DNA of 64,000 nt from an uncultured Bacilli bacterium (GTDB taxonomy: Bacteria; Bacillota_I; Bacilli_A; RF39; UBA660), in the NCBI GenBank assembly GCA_934101795.1, contig CAKORY010000001.1:62001-126000 (forward strand). The letters run 5' to 3'. A program made the position numbers and the translations under genes. The stretch's first letter is position 1. The number at the start of each line of letters is the position of its first letter. A model generated the notes under the pieces. That model had not been told where the DNA came from. It did no database searches and saw nothing but the letters and a program-made list of their open reading frames with translations. This document shows, piece by piece, positions 32,102-40,904 of the stretch.

Positions 32102-32643
32102 ATTTTATCTCCTAACTTTGATAAGTAATCTAAACCCTTTAAGGTCATATTTACTTCGATAGCATTATTTTTTATATATTCATAGGGAATACTTTTTCTT
32201 TCATTATTATCAATATAATCAATAAAATCTTTACCCATCAGCATAAAATATTTATTATTCATACTGATGATTAGAAAAACTATACCTCCATGTTTATATA
32301 TATTTCTTATATGTTTTATTTGGTGATCATGAACATTACTTATAGGAAATGACGTTTTATTGTTTGTTTCTTTAGCATCAAATTCTATGTATTTTCCTTT
32401 ATAGATGCCATTAAAATCTAGTGTTGATGGCATTTCGTAAAAAGCATCTGTTATTCTTTTGCCTAAACTTGAATAATCAGTTTTAACTACTCTGATAGGA
32501 GTAGGCTTTTTATAAATGTATGCTATATCATTATCTCTATAATAAATATTAGCTTGTTCAATTAAATATTCAAGTTCCATACCACGATTCTTATATGAAA
32601 CTTCTTTTTTGTATGTTTTTTTAGTACCTCCAGGATATAACAT
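32098..32643 (-). CDS. recU: Holliday junction resolvase RecU
   Basis: A 181-residue RecU with NRGMELEYLIEQAN, the nuclease core STLDFNGIYKGKYIEFDAKET (catalytic Asp, Glu and Lys), FPISNVHDHQIKH and GGIVFLIISM. It resolves four-way DNA junctions during recombination and segregation. It begins an operon with ponA and is divergent from gpsB, a conserved Bacillota neighbourhood. Length is slightly shorter than the Bacillus protein (206). Confidence 0.92.
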   Translation of the reverse strand: MLYPGGTKKTYKKEVSYKNRGMELEYLIEQANIYYRDNDIAYIYKKPTPIRVVKTDYSSLGKRITDAFYEMPSTLDFNGIYKGKYIEFDAKETNNKTSFPISNVHDHQIKHIRNIYKHGGIVFLIISMNNKYFMLMGKDFIDYIDNNERKSIPYEYIKNNAIEVNMTLKGLDYLSKLGDKI

Positions 32644-32796
32644 GCAATCACCTTTAAGTATTATAACATATTTAAGAAAAGATTTATAGGGCCTTATGCA
32701 AGTTTGTCAAAAGTAGACAGTTAAAAGTTTTGACATGTTTTGTCGAAAGTAATGAAAATTATTTAAAGTTGTTATACTATATTGTTGGTGATAAAA

Positions 32797-32907
32797 ATGC
32801 GTTTAGAATACTATATAAATTTAATGATGGAAAGATTAGATTTTGGCTTGTTAAATGTGCCTTTTTTAGAAGTGGAAGAAATTAGTAGTGATGATGATAT
32901 TGACTAA
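32797..32907 (+). CDS. 36-residue acidic-tailed small protein
   Basis: A GGTGAT site precedes ATG 32797. The frame encodes MRLEYYINLMMERLDFGLL, a short middle and an acidic end (SSDDDID). It stops 45 bp before gpsB. In Bacillus several small unassigned genes (yppC-yppG) sit between recU and gpsB, so a small gene here is plausible. No function is known; it could also be chance. Confidence 0.45.
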   Translation: MRLEYYINLMMERLDFGLLNVPFLEVEEISSDDDID

Positions 32908-32951
32908 AACGAAAAATTAAGTTATAATTTTTTTGTTAGTAGGTGATATTT

Positions 32952-33278
32952 TTGTATAATGATCGATTATATTTAACTCCTCAAGAAATACTTGAGAAAG
33001 AATTTAAGATTGATGCCAGGGGATATCGACCTCAAGAAGTTGATAAGTTTTTGGATATGGTTATCCGTGATTATACGGAATATGCAAATATTATTAGAAA
33101 GTTAGAAAAAGATGTAAAAGATTTAACTGATGATAATATTAAGTTAAAACAAGAGATAAGAAGACTTCAAGAAGTAGCTAGTACAAGTAGTGAAGCGCCT
33201 TCAAGAAGCACAAATAATGTTGATTTACTTAAAAGAATTAGTCAACTTGAAAAAGTAGTTTACGGAAATAATGAATAA
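32952..33278 (+). CDS. gpsB: Cell division regulator GpsB
   Basis: A short DivIVA-related protein: LTPQEILEKEFKIDARGYRPQEVDKFLDMVIRDY forms the membrane-binding and PBP-binding head. A coiled coil (IIRKLEKDVKDLTDDNIKLKQEI) and the terminal trimer segment LLKRISQLEKVVYG follow. GpsB links division and elongation machinery and binds class A PBPs, matching the ponA neighbour. TTG 32952 is preferred because AGGTG lies 6 bases upstream; GTG 32943 overlaps that site. It is followed directly by rnpB, as in Bacillus. Confidence 0.92.
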   Translation: MYNDRLYLTPQEILEKEFKIDARGYRPQEVDKFLDMVIRDYTEYANIIRKLEKDVKDLTDDNIKLKQEIRRLQEVASTSSEAPSRSTNNVDLLKRISQLEKVVYGNNE

Positions 33279-33625
33279 TCTAGTGGCAAATGCTGCATAA
33301 GATAGTTATGTAGAGGAAAGTCCATGCTCGCACAGGCTGAGATGTCTGTAGTGTTTGTGCTTAGGAAAAAAATAACCTAAGAAAGCGAAAGTTTATGGCT
33401 TCGAGGAAACCTTAAATGGTTTTATTAGATATAAAAGTGCCAAAGAGACGAGCTACAAGGGAAACTTTGTAGGTGGAACGTGGTAAACCCCGCAAGCGAG
33501 AAACCCAAATTATGGTAGGGGAGCTTAAAGTAAAGAAATGAATTTGCTTTGGGTGCAGAAATGTAAGATAAATATTTGCCTCTTCTTTATGAAGAACAAA
33601 ACATGGCTTATTAAGATTATTTTTT
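33275..33625 (+). ncRNA. rnpB: RNase P RNA (class B)
   Basis: Conserved RNase P elements appear in order: GAGGAAAGTCCATGCTCGCA, GGCTGAGATG, the GTGCCAAAGAGACGA region, GTGGAACGTGGTAAACC, CGAGAAACCCAAATTATGGT, and ACAAAACATGGCTTA near the end. The 5' AATAATC can pair with the 3' GATTATT to close the molecule. This RNA is the catalytic part of the enzyme that trims tRNA 5' ends. Its class B features support a Bacillota host. Ends are placed to within a few bases and the 5' end may overlap the gpsB stop. Confidence 0.95.
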
Positions 33626-33655
33626 ATTTTGAATTAAAAAAGGAGTGAAAAAGTT

Positions 33656-34129
33656 TTGAACGAAATTGGTGAGGAGCTTCAGTATGCAAGGGAGTCATCA
33701 GGTGTTAGTTTAAATGAAGCAAGTAAGGACCTTGGTATAAAAGTAGAAATACTTGAAAATATCGAGGATGGAAGAACCGGAGCATTTAAAGATATATTTG
33801 AACTTAAAGAATATATATCGAGTTATGCTAAATATTTAGGTTTAGATGAACAAGAATTAATAGATGAATTTAATGAGTATATGTTTGAATATACTTCTAA
33901 GATACCTATTAAAGAAATAGAAAAAACAATTGAACTTAAAATTAAAGAAGAAAAAAAAGATGATATTATTTCATCACCATATACAAAACAAGCTAAAAAA
34001 TATAATAAATGGGTGTATGTTACTATTTATGCATTTATATTTTTACTTGTAATGTTTGCAATTCTTTGGTCAGTAAAACAAGTTACAATTAATCGAAGTA
34101 GTACTGATACAATAAGTTATGGAAAGTAG
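33656..34129 (+). CDS. RodZ-like helix-turn-helix membrane protein
   Basis: Residues 1-75 form a RodZ-type helix-turn-helix (IGEELQYARESSGVSLNEASKDLGI, KEYISSYAKYLGLDEQELI). A charged linker and one transmembrane helix at about residues 123-142 follow, with a short outside tail. RodZ links the MreB cytoskeleton to the cell-wall machinery. The extracellular part is much reduced compared with Bacillus RodZ (YmfM), but the gene sits next to pgsA exactly as ymfM does. TTG 33656 has an AAGGAG site ten bases upstream. Confidence 0.82.
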   Translation: MNEIGEELQYARESSGVSLNEASKDLGIKVEILENIEDGRTGAFKDIFELKEYISSYAKYLGLDEQELIDEFNEYMFEYTSKIPIKEIEKTIELKIKEEKKDDIISSPYTKQAKKYNKWVYVTIYAFIFLLVMFAILWSVKQVTINRSSTDTISYGK

Positions 34130-34137
34130 GGAAGTAT

Positions 34138-34737
34138 ATGAATTTACCAAATAGAATAACAATGGCTAGAATATTTTTATCAATATTGTTACTTGTAATG
34201 CTTTTAGTGCCTTGGTATAGCTTAGGAGTTGAATTTCCAGTTTATCAAGTTGCAACAATTACTGTTAATTTAAAATATATAATTGCAGGTATAATATTTT
34301 TAATAGCTTCAACATCAGATTTTTTGGATGGTTATCTAGCTCGTAAAAATAATATGGTAACTGATTTTGGAAAAGTTATGGATGCCATTGCAGATAAGTT
34401 ACTTGTTAATGGACTTTTAGTAATACTTGCTTATGATAGAATTATTTCTATTGTAATTCCAGTTGTTATTATATCTCGTGATATTGTTGTTGACTCATGT
34501 AAGATGATTTCAGGACAAAATGGAAAAGTTGTGGCAGCATCAATTATGGGAAAACTTAAAACAATTTGTATGATGAGTGGACTTACCCTTACAATGTTTT
34601 ATAATTTACCATTTGAACTTATTGGTTTCCCAGTTGCAGATATTTTACTTATAGCTGCAGTAATACTTTCAGTTATATCTGGTGCCCAATATTTCTATAG
34701 TGTTAGAGATATATTGTTTCCAAAGAAAAGTAAATAG
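34138..34737 (+). CDS. pgsA: CDP-diacylglycerol-glycerol-3-phosphate 3-phosphatidyltransferase
   Basis: A 199-residue integral membrane enzyme with MNLPNRITMARI at the start. The CDP-alcohol phosphotransferase signature is SDFLDGYLARKNNMVTDFGK followed by VMDAIADK (the four catalytic Asp residues). It makes phosphatidylglycerol phosphate, the first committed step of phosphatidylglycerol synthesis, and so works downstream of cdsA at 38943. It starts 8 bp after the RodZ-like gene, the same pairing as ymfM-pgsA in Bacillus. Confidence 0.93.
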   Translation: MNLPNRITMARIFLSILLLVMLLVPWYSLGVEFPVYQVATITVNLKYIIAGIIFLIASTSDFLDGYLARKNNMVTDFGKVMDAIADKLLVNGLLVILAYDRIISIVIPVVIISRDIVVDSCKMISGQNGKVVAASIMGKLKTICMMSGLTLTMFYNLPFELIGFPVADILLIAAVILSVISGAQYFYSVRDILFPKKSK

Positions 34738-34755
34738 TGCTTCGGCACTTTTTTT
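34736..34755 (+). terminator. Terminator of pgsA
   Basis: AGTGC-TTCG-GCACT with a UUCG tetraloop and a T-run; it starts within the stop codon. Confidence 0.9.
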
Positions 34756-34885
34756 GTTATAAGCAAATTTTCATAAGAATTATAAAACTAATAGTTAAAT
34801 AGTTGCTAAAAATAAATATGTATATACTTGTATATACATATTTTTTATTTGATTATTATAAATTTTATAAAGTGGCTTAAATTTC

Positions 34886-34914
34886 TTGTTTTTGAAACTG
34901 TTTAGTAATATAAT
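34886..34914 (+). promoter_or_regulatory. Promoter of fold-back module copy 2
   Basis: TTGTTT (34886-34891) and TATAAT (34909-34914) are 17 bases apart; transcription would start at about the first base of the left arm. Confidence 0.65.
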
Positions 34915-34988
34915 TAATTTATGGAACATCCTGTTTGATTGGATGCTACCTCTTTTAAAGTTTTGGAACTGAAAGAGAGGTGATGTTA

Positions 34989-35072
34989 ATGAACATAAAG
35001 AATTTGTTTATTCTTATGTTGTTCTTCATCATAGTATGTTTGCTAATAATTGTTTTTGTATTAGCAATCTAA
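34989..35072 (+). CDS. 27-residue hydrophobic peptide, putative type I toxin
   Basis: MNIKNLF is followed by a continuous membrane-spanning stretch ending in ALAI-like residues (VFVLAI) and stop. AGAGGTG gives normal spacing to ATG 34989; ATG 34983 is too near. Length, position and ribosome binding site match the peptide at 10297 while the residues differ, so the structure rather than the exact sequence is maintained. Confidence 0.6.
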   Translation: MNIKNLFILMLFFIIVCLLIIVFVLAI

Positions 35073-35078
35073 CAAAAA

Positions 35079-35109
35079 GCATCTAAATCAACGAGGTTGA
35101 TTTAGATGC
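35079..35109. terminator. 13-bp hairpin of fold-back module copy 2
   Basis: Identical in 31 bases to 10389-10419. On the minus strand the stem is followed by TTTTT, giving a rho-independent terminator for an antisense RNA. Confidence 0.75.
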
Positions 35110-35285
35110 CATCCACATTATTGGTAGCATCCAATCTCGCTAAAAACCGGATGTTCCATTTTTTTATTATATGCAAATTTTCTTTGCTAAATACATAATA
35201 ACATAAATGTGGCTAAAAGTCAAATTTAAAAATATAAAAATTTTTCTGTTTTTATGTTATAATGAAACTATAAGGAGCAAAATAT

Positions 35286-35690
35286 ATGAAAATATTTATT
35301 ATATGCAGTAAAGCATTTTATGATAAAATACCACCAATTAAGAGTGCACTAGAAAAAGCGGGACATATAATATCATTACCTAATTGTTATGATTGTCCTG
35401 AAACAGAAAGTAAATATCGTGGCACAGATGAACATGCTAAGTGGAAAGCTGGAATGATTAAACATAGTGAAGAAGTTATTTCTGGAGTTGATGCTGTGCT
35501 TGTTTTAAATTATGCTAAAAATGGCATTCAAAATTATATCGGAGGTGCAACATTTCTAGAAATGTATGATGCTTTTAGATTAGAAAAAACAATATATATG
35601 ATAAATGATATACCAGATGGTTTATTGAAAGATGAGATTATTGGCTTTAATCCAATTATTTTAAATGGAGATTTAAATAAATTAGTTTAA
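35286..35690 (+). CDS. Nucleoside 2-deoxyribosyltransferase-like protein
   Basis: A 134-residue protein with a Rossmann-like start (MKIFIICSKAFYDKIPPIKSAL), a middle acidic motif ISGVDAVLVLNY, and IGGATFLEMYDAFRLEKTIYMIND. The Asp in GVDAVLVLN and the Glu in GATFLEMYDA follow the nucleoside 2-deoxyribosyltransferase/TIR-like fold, whose members cleave N-glycosidic bonds. It is monocistronic. Its substrate and role are not known; a nucleotide salvage role with deoD is only a guess. Confidence 0.65.
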   Translation: MKIFIICSKAFYDKIPPIKSALEKAGHIISLPNCYDCPETESKYRGTDEHAKWKAGMIKHSEEVISGVDAVLVLNYAKNGIQNYIGGATFLEMYDAFRLEKTIYMINDIPDGLLKDEIIGFNPIILNGDLNKLV

Positions 35691-35748
35691 TATTTTGACT
35701 ACTTGTATTCGTTGTGATATAATTTTATTATCATAAGGAGTGATTAAT

Positions 35749-37749
35749 ATGAGTAAGATGGATGATGCAGCACTAAATAGTATAAAGGTGCTTGCACTTG
35801 ATATGATAGATAAAGCTGGTAGTGGGCATCCTGGAATAGTTTTAGGAGCTGCTCCGATTTTATACGCTTTATATAAAGAACAAATGGATGTTATACCTAG
35901 TAATCCAAATTGGATAAATAGGGATAGATTTGTTATGTCTGCAGGTCATGGTTCTGCTCTTTTATATTCAGTTTTATACCATATGGGATATGGAATTGAT
36001 ATGGAAGAGTTAAAACACTTTAGAGATTTAAGTAGTCTTACACCAGGACATCCAGAAGTTAAAGTAACACCGGGAGTAGATGCATCAACTGGTCCCCTTG
36101 GTCAAGGGATTGGAATGGCAGTTGGTATGGCCCTTGCTGAAAGATACTTAAATGCTATTGTAAATATTGAAGATAAAAATTCAAAATTAATTGACTATTA
36201 TACATATTGTTTATGTGGTGATGGGGATTTAATGGAAGGTATTAGTTATGAAGCATTAAGCTTTGCAAGTACTCAAAATTTAAATAAATTAATTCTTTTA
36301 TATGATAAGAATAATGTTTCTTTAGATAGTGATACTAAAAATACTTTTACTGAAGATATTGAAATACGTTTTGAAGCTTTAGATTTTAATATTATTAATG
36401 TTAAAAATGGTGATGATTATAAAGAAATATCTAGAGCTATTAAACAAGCTAAAAGGGCTGATAGACCATCAATAATTATTTGTAATACAATAATTGGTGA
36501 AGACTCTAAATTAGAGGGAACTAATAAGGTACATGGTAAGCCACTTGAAAAAGATGATTTAATGGCTATTAAAGCTAAATATAAAATTACTAGTGAACCT
36601 TTTGAAGTAAGAAAAGATGTTTTAGAATTTTTACAAAATTATGTAAATAAGAGAGTTTCTAAAAAATATTTGGATTGGCAAGAAGATTATACTAATATAA
36701 AAGAAGAAAATAGTAATTTACATGCAATGGTTAATTTACTTGAAAGAAATGCTTTTGTAATTGATTTTGATGATACTAAATTTAAAATAAGTGATGAATA
36801 TAGAGAAGCTTTAAGGGAGTCAAATCATAAAATTATGAATTTTATTTCACCAAAAAGTCCATTCTTTCTTGGTGGTTCTGCTGATCTTTCATCATCGTGT
36901 AAAACAAATTTAGATAAATCAACGATTCAAAGTGAAAAAAATCCTGTTGGTAAAAATATTTATTTTGGGGTTAGAGAACATGCCATGGGTGCAATTTTAA
37001 ATGGGATGGCATTATCAAATTTAAAAGTTTTTGGGTCAACATTCTTAGCATTTTCTGATTACTTAAAACCAGCGATTAGAATGTCAGCACTTATGAATTT
37101 ACCAGTTACTTATATTTTTACACATGACTCCGTGTATGTTGGGCAAGATGGACCAACTCATGAACCAGTTGAACAACTTACTAGTCTTAGAACTATACCA
37201 AACTTTACAACATTTAGACCCGCAGATATCAATGAAATCATGGGAGCTTGGGAATATATTCTTAAAAATAATTGTGCAACAGCGATGGTTATAAGTAAAG
37301 AAGAGAGAAGTAAACAAAAAAATACTAATGCTAGATTTGTGAAATATGGAGCTTATATGGTACGTAAAGAAAAGTATCGTTTAGATGGAATTATTATTGC
37401 AACTGGTCAAGAACTTGAAATGGCAATGGATATATCAAAAGAATTATTTACTTTAGGAATAGATACTAGAGTAGTTTCAATGCCAAGTATGGAGCTTTTC
37501 TTAAAACAAAATCCTAAGTACGAAGAACAATTATTACCAAAGGATGTTCCGACATTTGTAATTGAAGCTGGAAATAGTCTTATTTGGAATAGATTTGCAT
37601 CAAAACCAGATTATATTTTCGGAGTAAATAAATTTGGTATGAGTGGTAAAGCAGAAGATGTTGTTAAATATTTAAAGATAGATAAAACTACTATTTTAGA
37701 GAAAATTGCTACTTATTTAAAAAAAGATGATATCATCGACATAATCTGA
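35749..37749 (+). CDS. tkt: Transketolase
   Basis: A full-length (666-residue) thiamine-diphosphate enzyme. SGHPGIVLGAAPILYALY and GHGSALLYSVLY line the cofactor site; GDGDLMEGISYEA is the TPP motif. FGVREHAMGAILNGMAL, HDSVYVGQDGPTHEPVEQL and FRPADINE belong to the pyrimidine and substrate regions. It exchanges two-carbon units in the non-oxidative pentose phosphate pathway. ATG 35749 is 8 bases after AAGGAG. The order tkt, sirA-like, yneF is that of Bacillus subtilis. Confidence 0.95.
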   Translation: MSKMDDAALNSIKVLALDMIDKAGSGHPGIVLGAAPILYALYKEQMDVIPSNPNWINRDRFVMSAGHGSALLYSVLYHMGYGIDMEELKHFRDLSSLTPGHPEVKVTPGVDASTGPLGQGIGMAVGMALAERYLNAIVNIEDKNSKLIDYYTYCLCGDGDLMEGISYEALSFASTQNLNKLILLYDKNNVSLDSDTKNTFTEDIEIRFEALDFNIINVKNGDDYKEISRAIKQAKRADRPSIIICNTIIGEDSKLEGTNKVHGKPLEKDDLMAIKAKYKITSEPFEVRKDVLEFLQNYVNKRVSKKYLDWQEDYTNIKEENSNLHAMVNLLERNAFVIDFDDTKFKISDEYREALRESNHKIMNFISPKSPFFLGGSADLSSSCKTNLDKSTIQSEKNPVGKNIYFGVREHAMGAILNGMALSNLKVFGSTFLAFSDYLKPAIRMSALMNLPVTYIFTHDSVYVGQDGPTHEPVEQLTSLRTIPNFTTFRPADINEIMGAWEYILKNNCATAMVISKEERSKQKNTNARFVKYGAYMVRKEKYRLDGIIIATGQELEMAMDISKELFTLGIDTRVVSMPSMELFLKQNPKYEEQLLPKDVPTFVIEAGNSLIWNRFASKPDYIFGVNKFGMSGKAEDVVKYLKIDKTTILEKIATYLKKDDIIDII

Positions 37750-37797
37750 CAAATTATTTGAAGTCTTTATGTTATCATATATTTGGAAGGTGATAAT

Positions 37798-38214
37798 ATG
37801 AGGACTTTTTATATTTTTAGAATTAACAAAGAAATGGAAGTGTTACTTAAAGATAATCCCTATAATTTGTTTAAATCTTTAGAAGATATATACCTTTTAG
37901 ATAAGACAAGTATAGGGATTGGAAAGGATTTATTAGATCAATTAATTGTGCCAATAGATAAACTAAAATATAATAAATTAATATATGAACTAAATAAAGA
38001 TAATGATTTTTATATGAAAAGTGGTGATACACATAAAGTAATTAATAAATATCGTAAAGAAGAAACTGTGATTATTGTTAAAAATAGCCATATTCTTCTT
38101 AAAACTAATATAATTAATCGAGATATTAAGAAATTTTTGCCAATTACGCAGGCTTTTGCTTGTGATTTTCAAAATAAAGATTATTTCTGGCTTGAAGAAC
38201 TCATATATTTATAG
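37798..38214 (+). CDS. sirA: Probable sporulation inhibitor of replication SirA
   Basis: A 138-residue protein placed between tkt and yneF, where Bacillus subtilis encodes SirA (YneE). Similarity is low but patterned: an N-terminal TFYIFRINKEM strand and a C-terminal FACDFQNKDYFWLEEL resembling the SirA ending. SirA binds DnaA and blocks new rounds of replication when cells commit to sporulation. ATG 37798 is preferred to TTG 37783 because GGAAGG lies between them. The assignment rests mainly on synteny and on the other sporulation genes here. Confidence 0.6.
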   Translation: MRTFYIFRINKEMEVLLKDNPYNLFKSLEDIYLLDKTSIGIGKDLLDQLIVPIDKLKYNKLIYELNKDNDFYMKSGDTHKVINKYRKEETVIIVKNSHILLKTNIINRDIKKFLPITQAFACDFQNKDYFWLEELIYL

Positions 38215-38242
38215 TAAAATATTGGTATAAAGGAGAAAATTT

Positions 38243-38452
38243 ATGGGTAAATTAATATTATATTTAGTAATTGGTATTATAATTGGACTTGTTATTGGTT
38301 TTTTTGTAGCTAGAGCTTTAATGAAAAAAACTTTAGAAAAAAATCCTCCGATTAATGAGAAAATGATTGAGGCTATGATGAGTTCAATGGGAAGAAAGCC
38401 AAGTCAAAAACAAATTAATCAAGTAATGCAACAAATGAATAGATTTAAGTAA
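38243..38452 (+). CDS. yneF: YneF-family small membrane protein (UPF0154)
   Basis: A 69-residue protein with one N-terminal transmembrane helix (residues 3-25, LILYLVIGIIIGLVIGFFVA) followed by the diagnostic NPPINEKMIEAMMSSMGRKPSQKQINQVMQQM. The role is unknown. An AAGGAG site precedes it, and its place after tkt and the sirA-like gene is conserved across Bacillota. Confidence 0.92.
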   Translation: MGKLILYLVIGIIIGLVIGFFVARALMKKTLEKNPPINEKMIEAMMSSMGRKPSQKQINQVMQQMNRFK

Positions 38453-38466
38453 TTAAGTCTATTTTT

Positions 38467-38844
38467 TTATATTAATCCTACATCTAAAGCATCATCTTTT
38501 CTAGTTATTTCATTTATTAAGTATATAGCACCTCCGATTAAAAATAAGATGGCAGCAATTAGCTGGATAAAAGTTGATCTATATGCTGGGTCATTAAAAT
38601 TTTTTTCCATAGAACCTAAATCTTCAGTTAAAAGAAGTAAAAAATATAAGTAGATAAAAAATGCTATAAAAAAGATTGTAATGTTTATATATTTTTCTCT
38701 TTTGTAAGCTTCATTATCTTTTTTTAATAAATAATCTCTATCAAGTTTATTAGAATATAAAGCAAATACAACGATAAAAAAATAAATAATCCATATAAAA
38801 TCTTCGTTTTTAAGTCTTTTTAATTTTTTATTAATATCGTTCAT
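38467..38844 (-). CDS. Small multi-pass membrane protein of unknown function
   Basis: A 125-residue protein with about three transmembrane helices (around residues 17-31, 52-72 and 91-112) separated by charged loops. No family is recognised. It is convergent with yneF and divergent from cdsA. No strong binding site is seen upstream of its ATG, so expression level is uncertain. Confidence 0.55.
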   Translation of the reverse strand: MNDINKKLKRLKNEDFIWIIYFFIVVFALYSNKLDRDYLLKKDNEAYKREKYINITIFFIAFFIYLYFLLLLTEDLGSMEKNFNDPAYRSTFIQLIAAILFLIGGAIYLINEITRKDDALDVGLI

Positions 38845-38942
38845 GTTAAAATAATATGTATGTTATTAGAATAAAATTATTTACAAAGTGAATATTATTA
38901 GATATAATTTATAGGTAAGTATAATTGCTGGGAGGTAAAAAT

Positions 38943-39731
38943 ATGAGAACAAGAATAATTACAGCAATAGTTGCGCTTTTAATTGTTATTCCTTTAGTGT
39001 TACTTGGAGGAATATATTTTGAACTTTTAATATGTTTAGTAGGTGCTTTTGCTTTTAAAGAAATGATTGATTTGAAAAAATCACATGGTAAAATACCTAA
39101 TATGATGATATTTATTGGACTTGTTTCTTTACTTAGTTTGATTTTATCAAATAATAGTAATTTATCTATTTATTATGGATTTTCTTATCAGACTTTAGCA
39201 TTAATAGTAATAGGAATTGTAGTACCTGTTATATTTTATAAGGAAGAAGAATATTCATCAAAAGATGCTTTATATCTACTTGGTATAGTATTGTTTTTGG
39301 GACTTGCCTTAAATTCATTTTTAATAATAAGGATGCGTAGTTTTAAGACTTTGTTATTCTTACTTATTATTCCAACATTTAATGATATATTTGCTTATAT
39401 TATTGGTTCTAAATTTGGTAAAAACAAAATGTGTGTAAGTATAAGTCCAAATAAGACTTGGGAAGGTTCTATTGGTGGTTTAGTACTTGGTACAATTGGG
39501 GGAGTAGTTTTATATAGATTACTACTTGGTAAAATTACTTTTAAAGTTATATTAATTACTATTATCCTTTCTATTGTTGGTCAAATGGGAGATTTAGTAA
39601 TGAGCCGCATCAAACGTGAAAATGGTATTAAGGATTTTTCTAATCTTTTACCAGGTCATGGTGGTATTTTAGATAGACTTGATAGTTCAATATTTGTATT
39701 TTTGGCATATATGTTTATGATAATATTTTAA
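38943..39731 (+). CDS. cdsA: Phosphatidate cytidylyltransferase
   Basis: An integral membrane enzyme of 262 residues with about seven helices. The signature is complete: SRIKRENGIKDFSNLLPGHG followed by GILDRLDS near the C-terminus. It makes CDP-diacylglycerol from phosphatidate and CTP, feeding pgsA. ATG 38943 has GGGAGG ten bases upstream. It is followed 13 bp later by rseP, the usual cdsA-rseP order (without dxr between them). Confidence 0.95.
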   Translation: MRTRIITAIVALLIVIPLVLLGGIYFELLICLVGAFAFKEMIDLKKSHGKIPNMMIFIGLVSLLSLILSNNSNLSIYYGFSYQTLALIVIGIVVPVIFYKEEEYSSKDALYLLGIVLFLGLALNSFLIIRMRSFKTLLFLLIIPTFNDIFAYIIGSKFGKNKMCVSISPNKTWEGSIGGLVLGTIGGVVLYRLLLGKITFKVILITIILSIVGQMGDLVMSRIKRENGIKDFSNLLPGHGGILDRLDSSIFVFLAYMFMIIF

Positions 39732-39744
39732 GGAGGAATAGATT

Positions 39745-40797
39745 ATGTGGATTGTATCTGTGTTAGTGCTTATATTAATACTTGGAATTATTATTTTAGT
39801 TCATGAGTTTGGACACTTTATTTGGGCAAAAAAGTTTGGGGTTCATATTTATGAATTTTCAATTGGTATGGGTCCAGTTATTCATACCCACAAGGGTAAA
39901 GATAAAATTGATTATAATATCAGAGCTTTTCCAATTGGTGGATTTGTTTCCATGGCTGGGGAAGTTTATGAAGATGCCGATGAAAAGATAAAAAAAGAAG
40001 ATTATATGTGTAATAAACCTTGGTGGCAAAGAGTAATTATTTTAGTAGCTGGGGTTGTAAATAATTTTATATTAGCAATTGTTTTACTTTTTTTAAGTAG
40101 TCTTATTTGGGGTGGAAATACTTTAAAACCAGTTGTTAAAAATGTAGTAGATAATTATCCAATGGCTGAAGCTGGCATAACTAGTGGAGATACTATAACA
40201 GCCATTAATGGTCATAAGGTATCTAGCTGGGATGTTGCTCAAATAGTTTTGGTTATGAAAAATAAAAATGAGTATTACACTTTTGATGTAAAACATGAAG
40301 ATGGGAAAATGGATACCTATAAAGTTGTACCAAAAGTAGAAAAAGATGCTGATGGTAATGAAAGGCAAGTTTTTGGTATTGAAGTTGAAAGTAATACGTT
40401 ATCTGGTTTCTTTGGTTCTATAAAATATGCATTTATGAAATTTAATAGTATTGTTCATTCAATGTGGCTTACTGTGACAGGTTTAATTACTGGTAAAATT
40501 AGTGCAAGTGCTTTATCTGGTCCAGTTGGCATGTATAAAATAGTAGATGATGGTGTTGCTCTTGGACTAAATTATATGATTTACTTAACTGCATTTTTGT
40601 CAATTAATGTAGGATTTATTAATATTTTACCATTCCCAGCATTTGATGGCGGTAGAGTATTCTTCCTTATCGTCGAAGCAATTAGAAGAAAACCAATTAA
40701 TGCTAAATTTGAAAATGCTTGTCATTTAGTAGGATTTGCACTTTTGATGCTTTTAATGATATATATTACAATTCAAGATATAATTAGATTATTTTAA
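39745..40797 (+). CDS. rseP: Site-2 intramembrane metalloprotease RseP/RasP
   Basis: The first helix carries the zinc motif HEFGH (H20, E21, H24). A PDZ domain lies at about residues 130-205 (AEAGITSGDTITAINGHKVSSW). The C-terminal helix contains the third ligand in FPAFDGGRVF near residue 300. In Bacillus this protease cuts anti-sigma factors and leftover signal peptides in the membrane, so it may act after the signal peptidase encoded by lepB. Length (350) is normal, and AGGAGG precedes the ATG. Confidence 0.94.
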   Translation: MWIVSVLVLILILGIIILVHEFGHFIWAKKFGVHIYEFSIGMGPVIHTHKGKDKIDYNIRAFPIGGFVSMAGEVYEDADEKIKKEDYMCNKPWWQRVIILVAGVVNNFILAIVLLFLSSLIWGGNTLKPVVKNVVDNYPMAEAGITSGDTITAINGHKVSSWDVAQIVLVMKNKNEYYTFDVKHEDGKMDTYKVVPKVEKDADGNERQVFGIEVESNTLSGFFGSIKYAFMKFNSIVHSMWLTVTGLITGKISASALSGPVGMYKIVDDGVALGLNYMIYLTAFLSINVGFINILPFPAFDGGRVFFLIVEAIRRKPINAKFENACHLVGFALLMLLMIYITIQDIIRLF

Positions 40798-40798
40798 C

Positions 40799-40904
40799 TT
40801 GCATATATTAAAAAAATATGGTAATATATTGGTGACCCAAAAAAGGTATATAATCCGCTATAAAATTTATATGATTATAGGTAATGAAATAAGGAGGTAA
40901 GAAA
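40799..40904 (+). promoter_or_regulatory. Promoter and leader of rplS
   Basis: TTGCAT (40799-40804) and TAATAT (40822-40827) are 17 bases apart. A second TATAAT at 40849-40854 has only a poorly spaced -35. The leader then has a CTATAA/TTATAG hairpin before AAGGAGG. Ribosomal protein L19 leaders are known in Bacillota, but I cannot confirm the conserved structure here. Confidence 0.5.

Larger units (their letters stand above)
34922..35158 (+). other. Fold-back hydrophobic-peptide module, copy 2 (type I toxin-antitoxin-like)
   Basis: The left end carries TGGAACATCC and GATTGGATGCTACC, and the right end carries exact inverted copies of both (GGTAGCATCCAATC, GGATGTTCCA). Each end can also fold alone (CATCC/GGATG). 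Inside are a 27-residue hydrophobic frame and a hairpin identical to that of copy 1. On the minus strand, TATAAT just outside the right end (complement within 35166-35175) could start an antisense RNA that ends at the hairpin's T-run. The region 34756-35285 holds no other gene. The toxin-antitoxin reading is inference; a miniature transposable element is possible. Confidence 0.6.
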
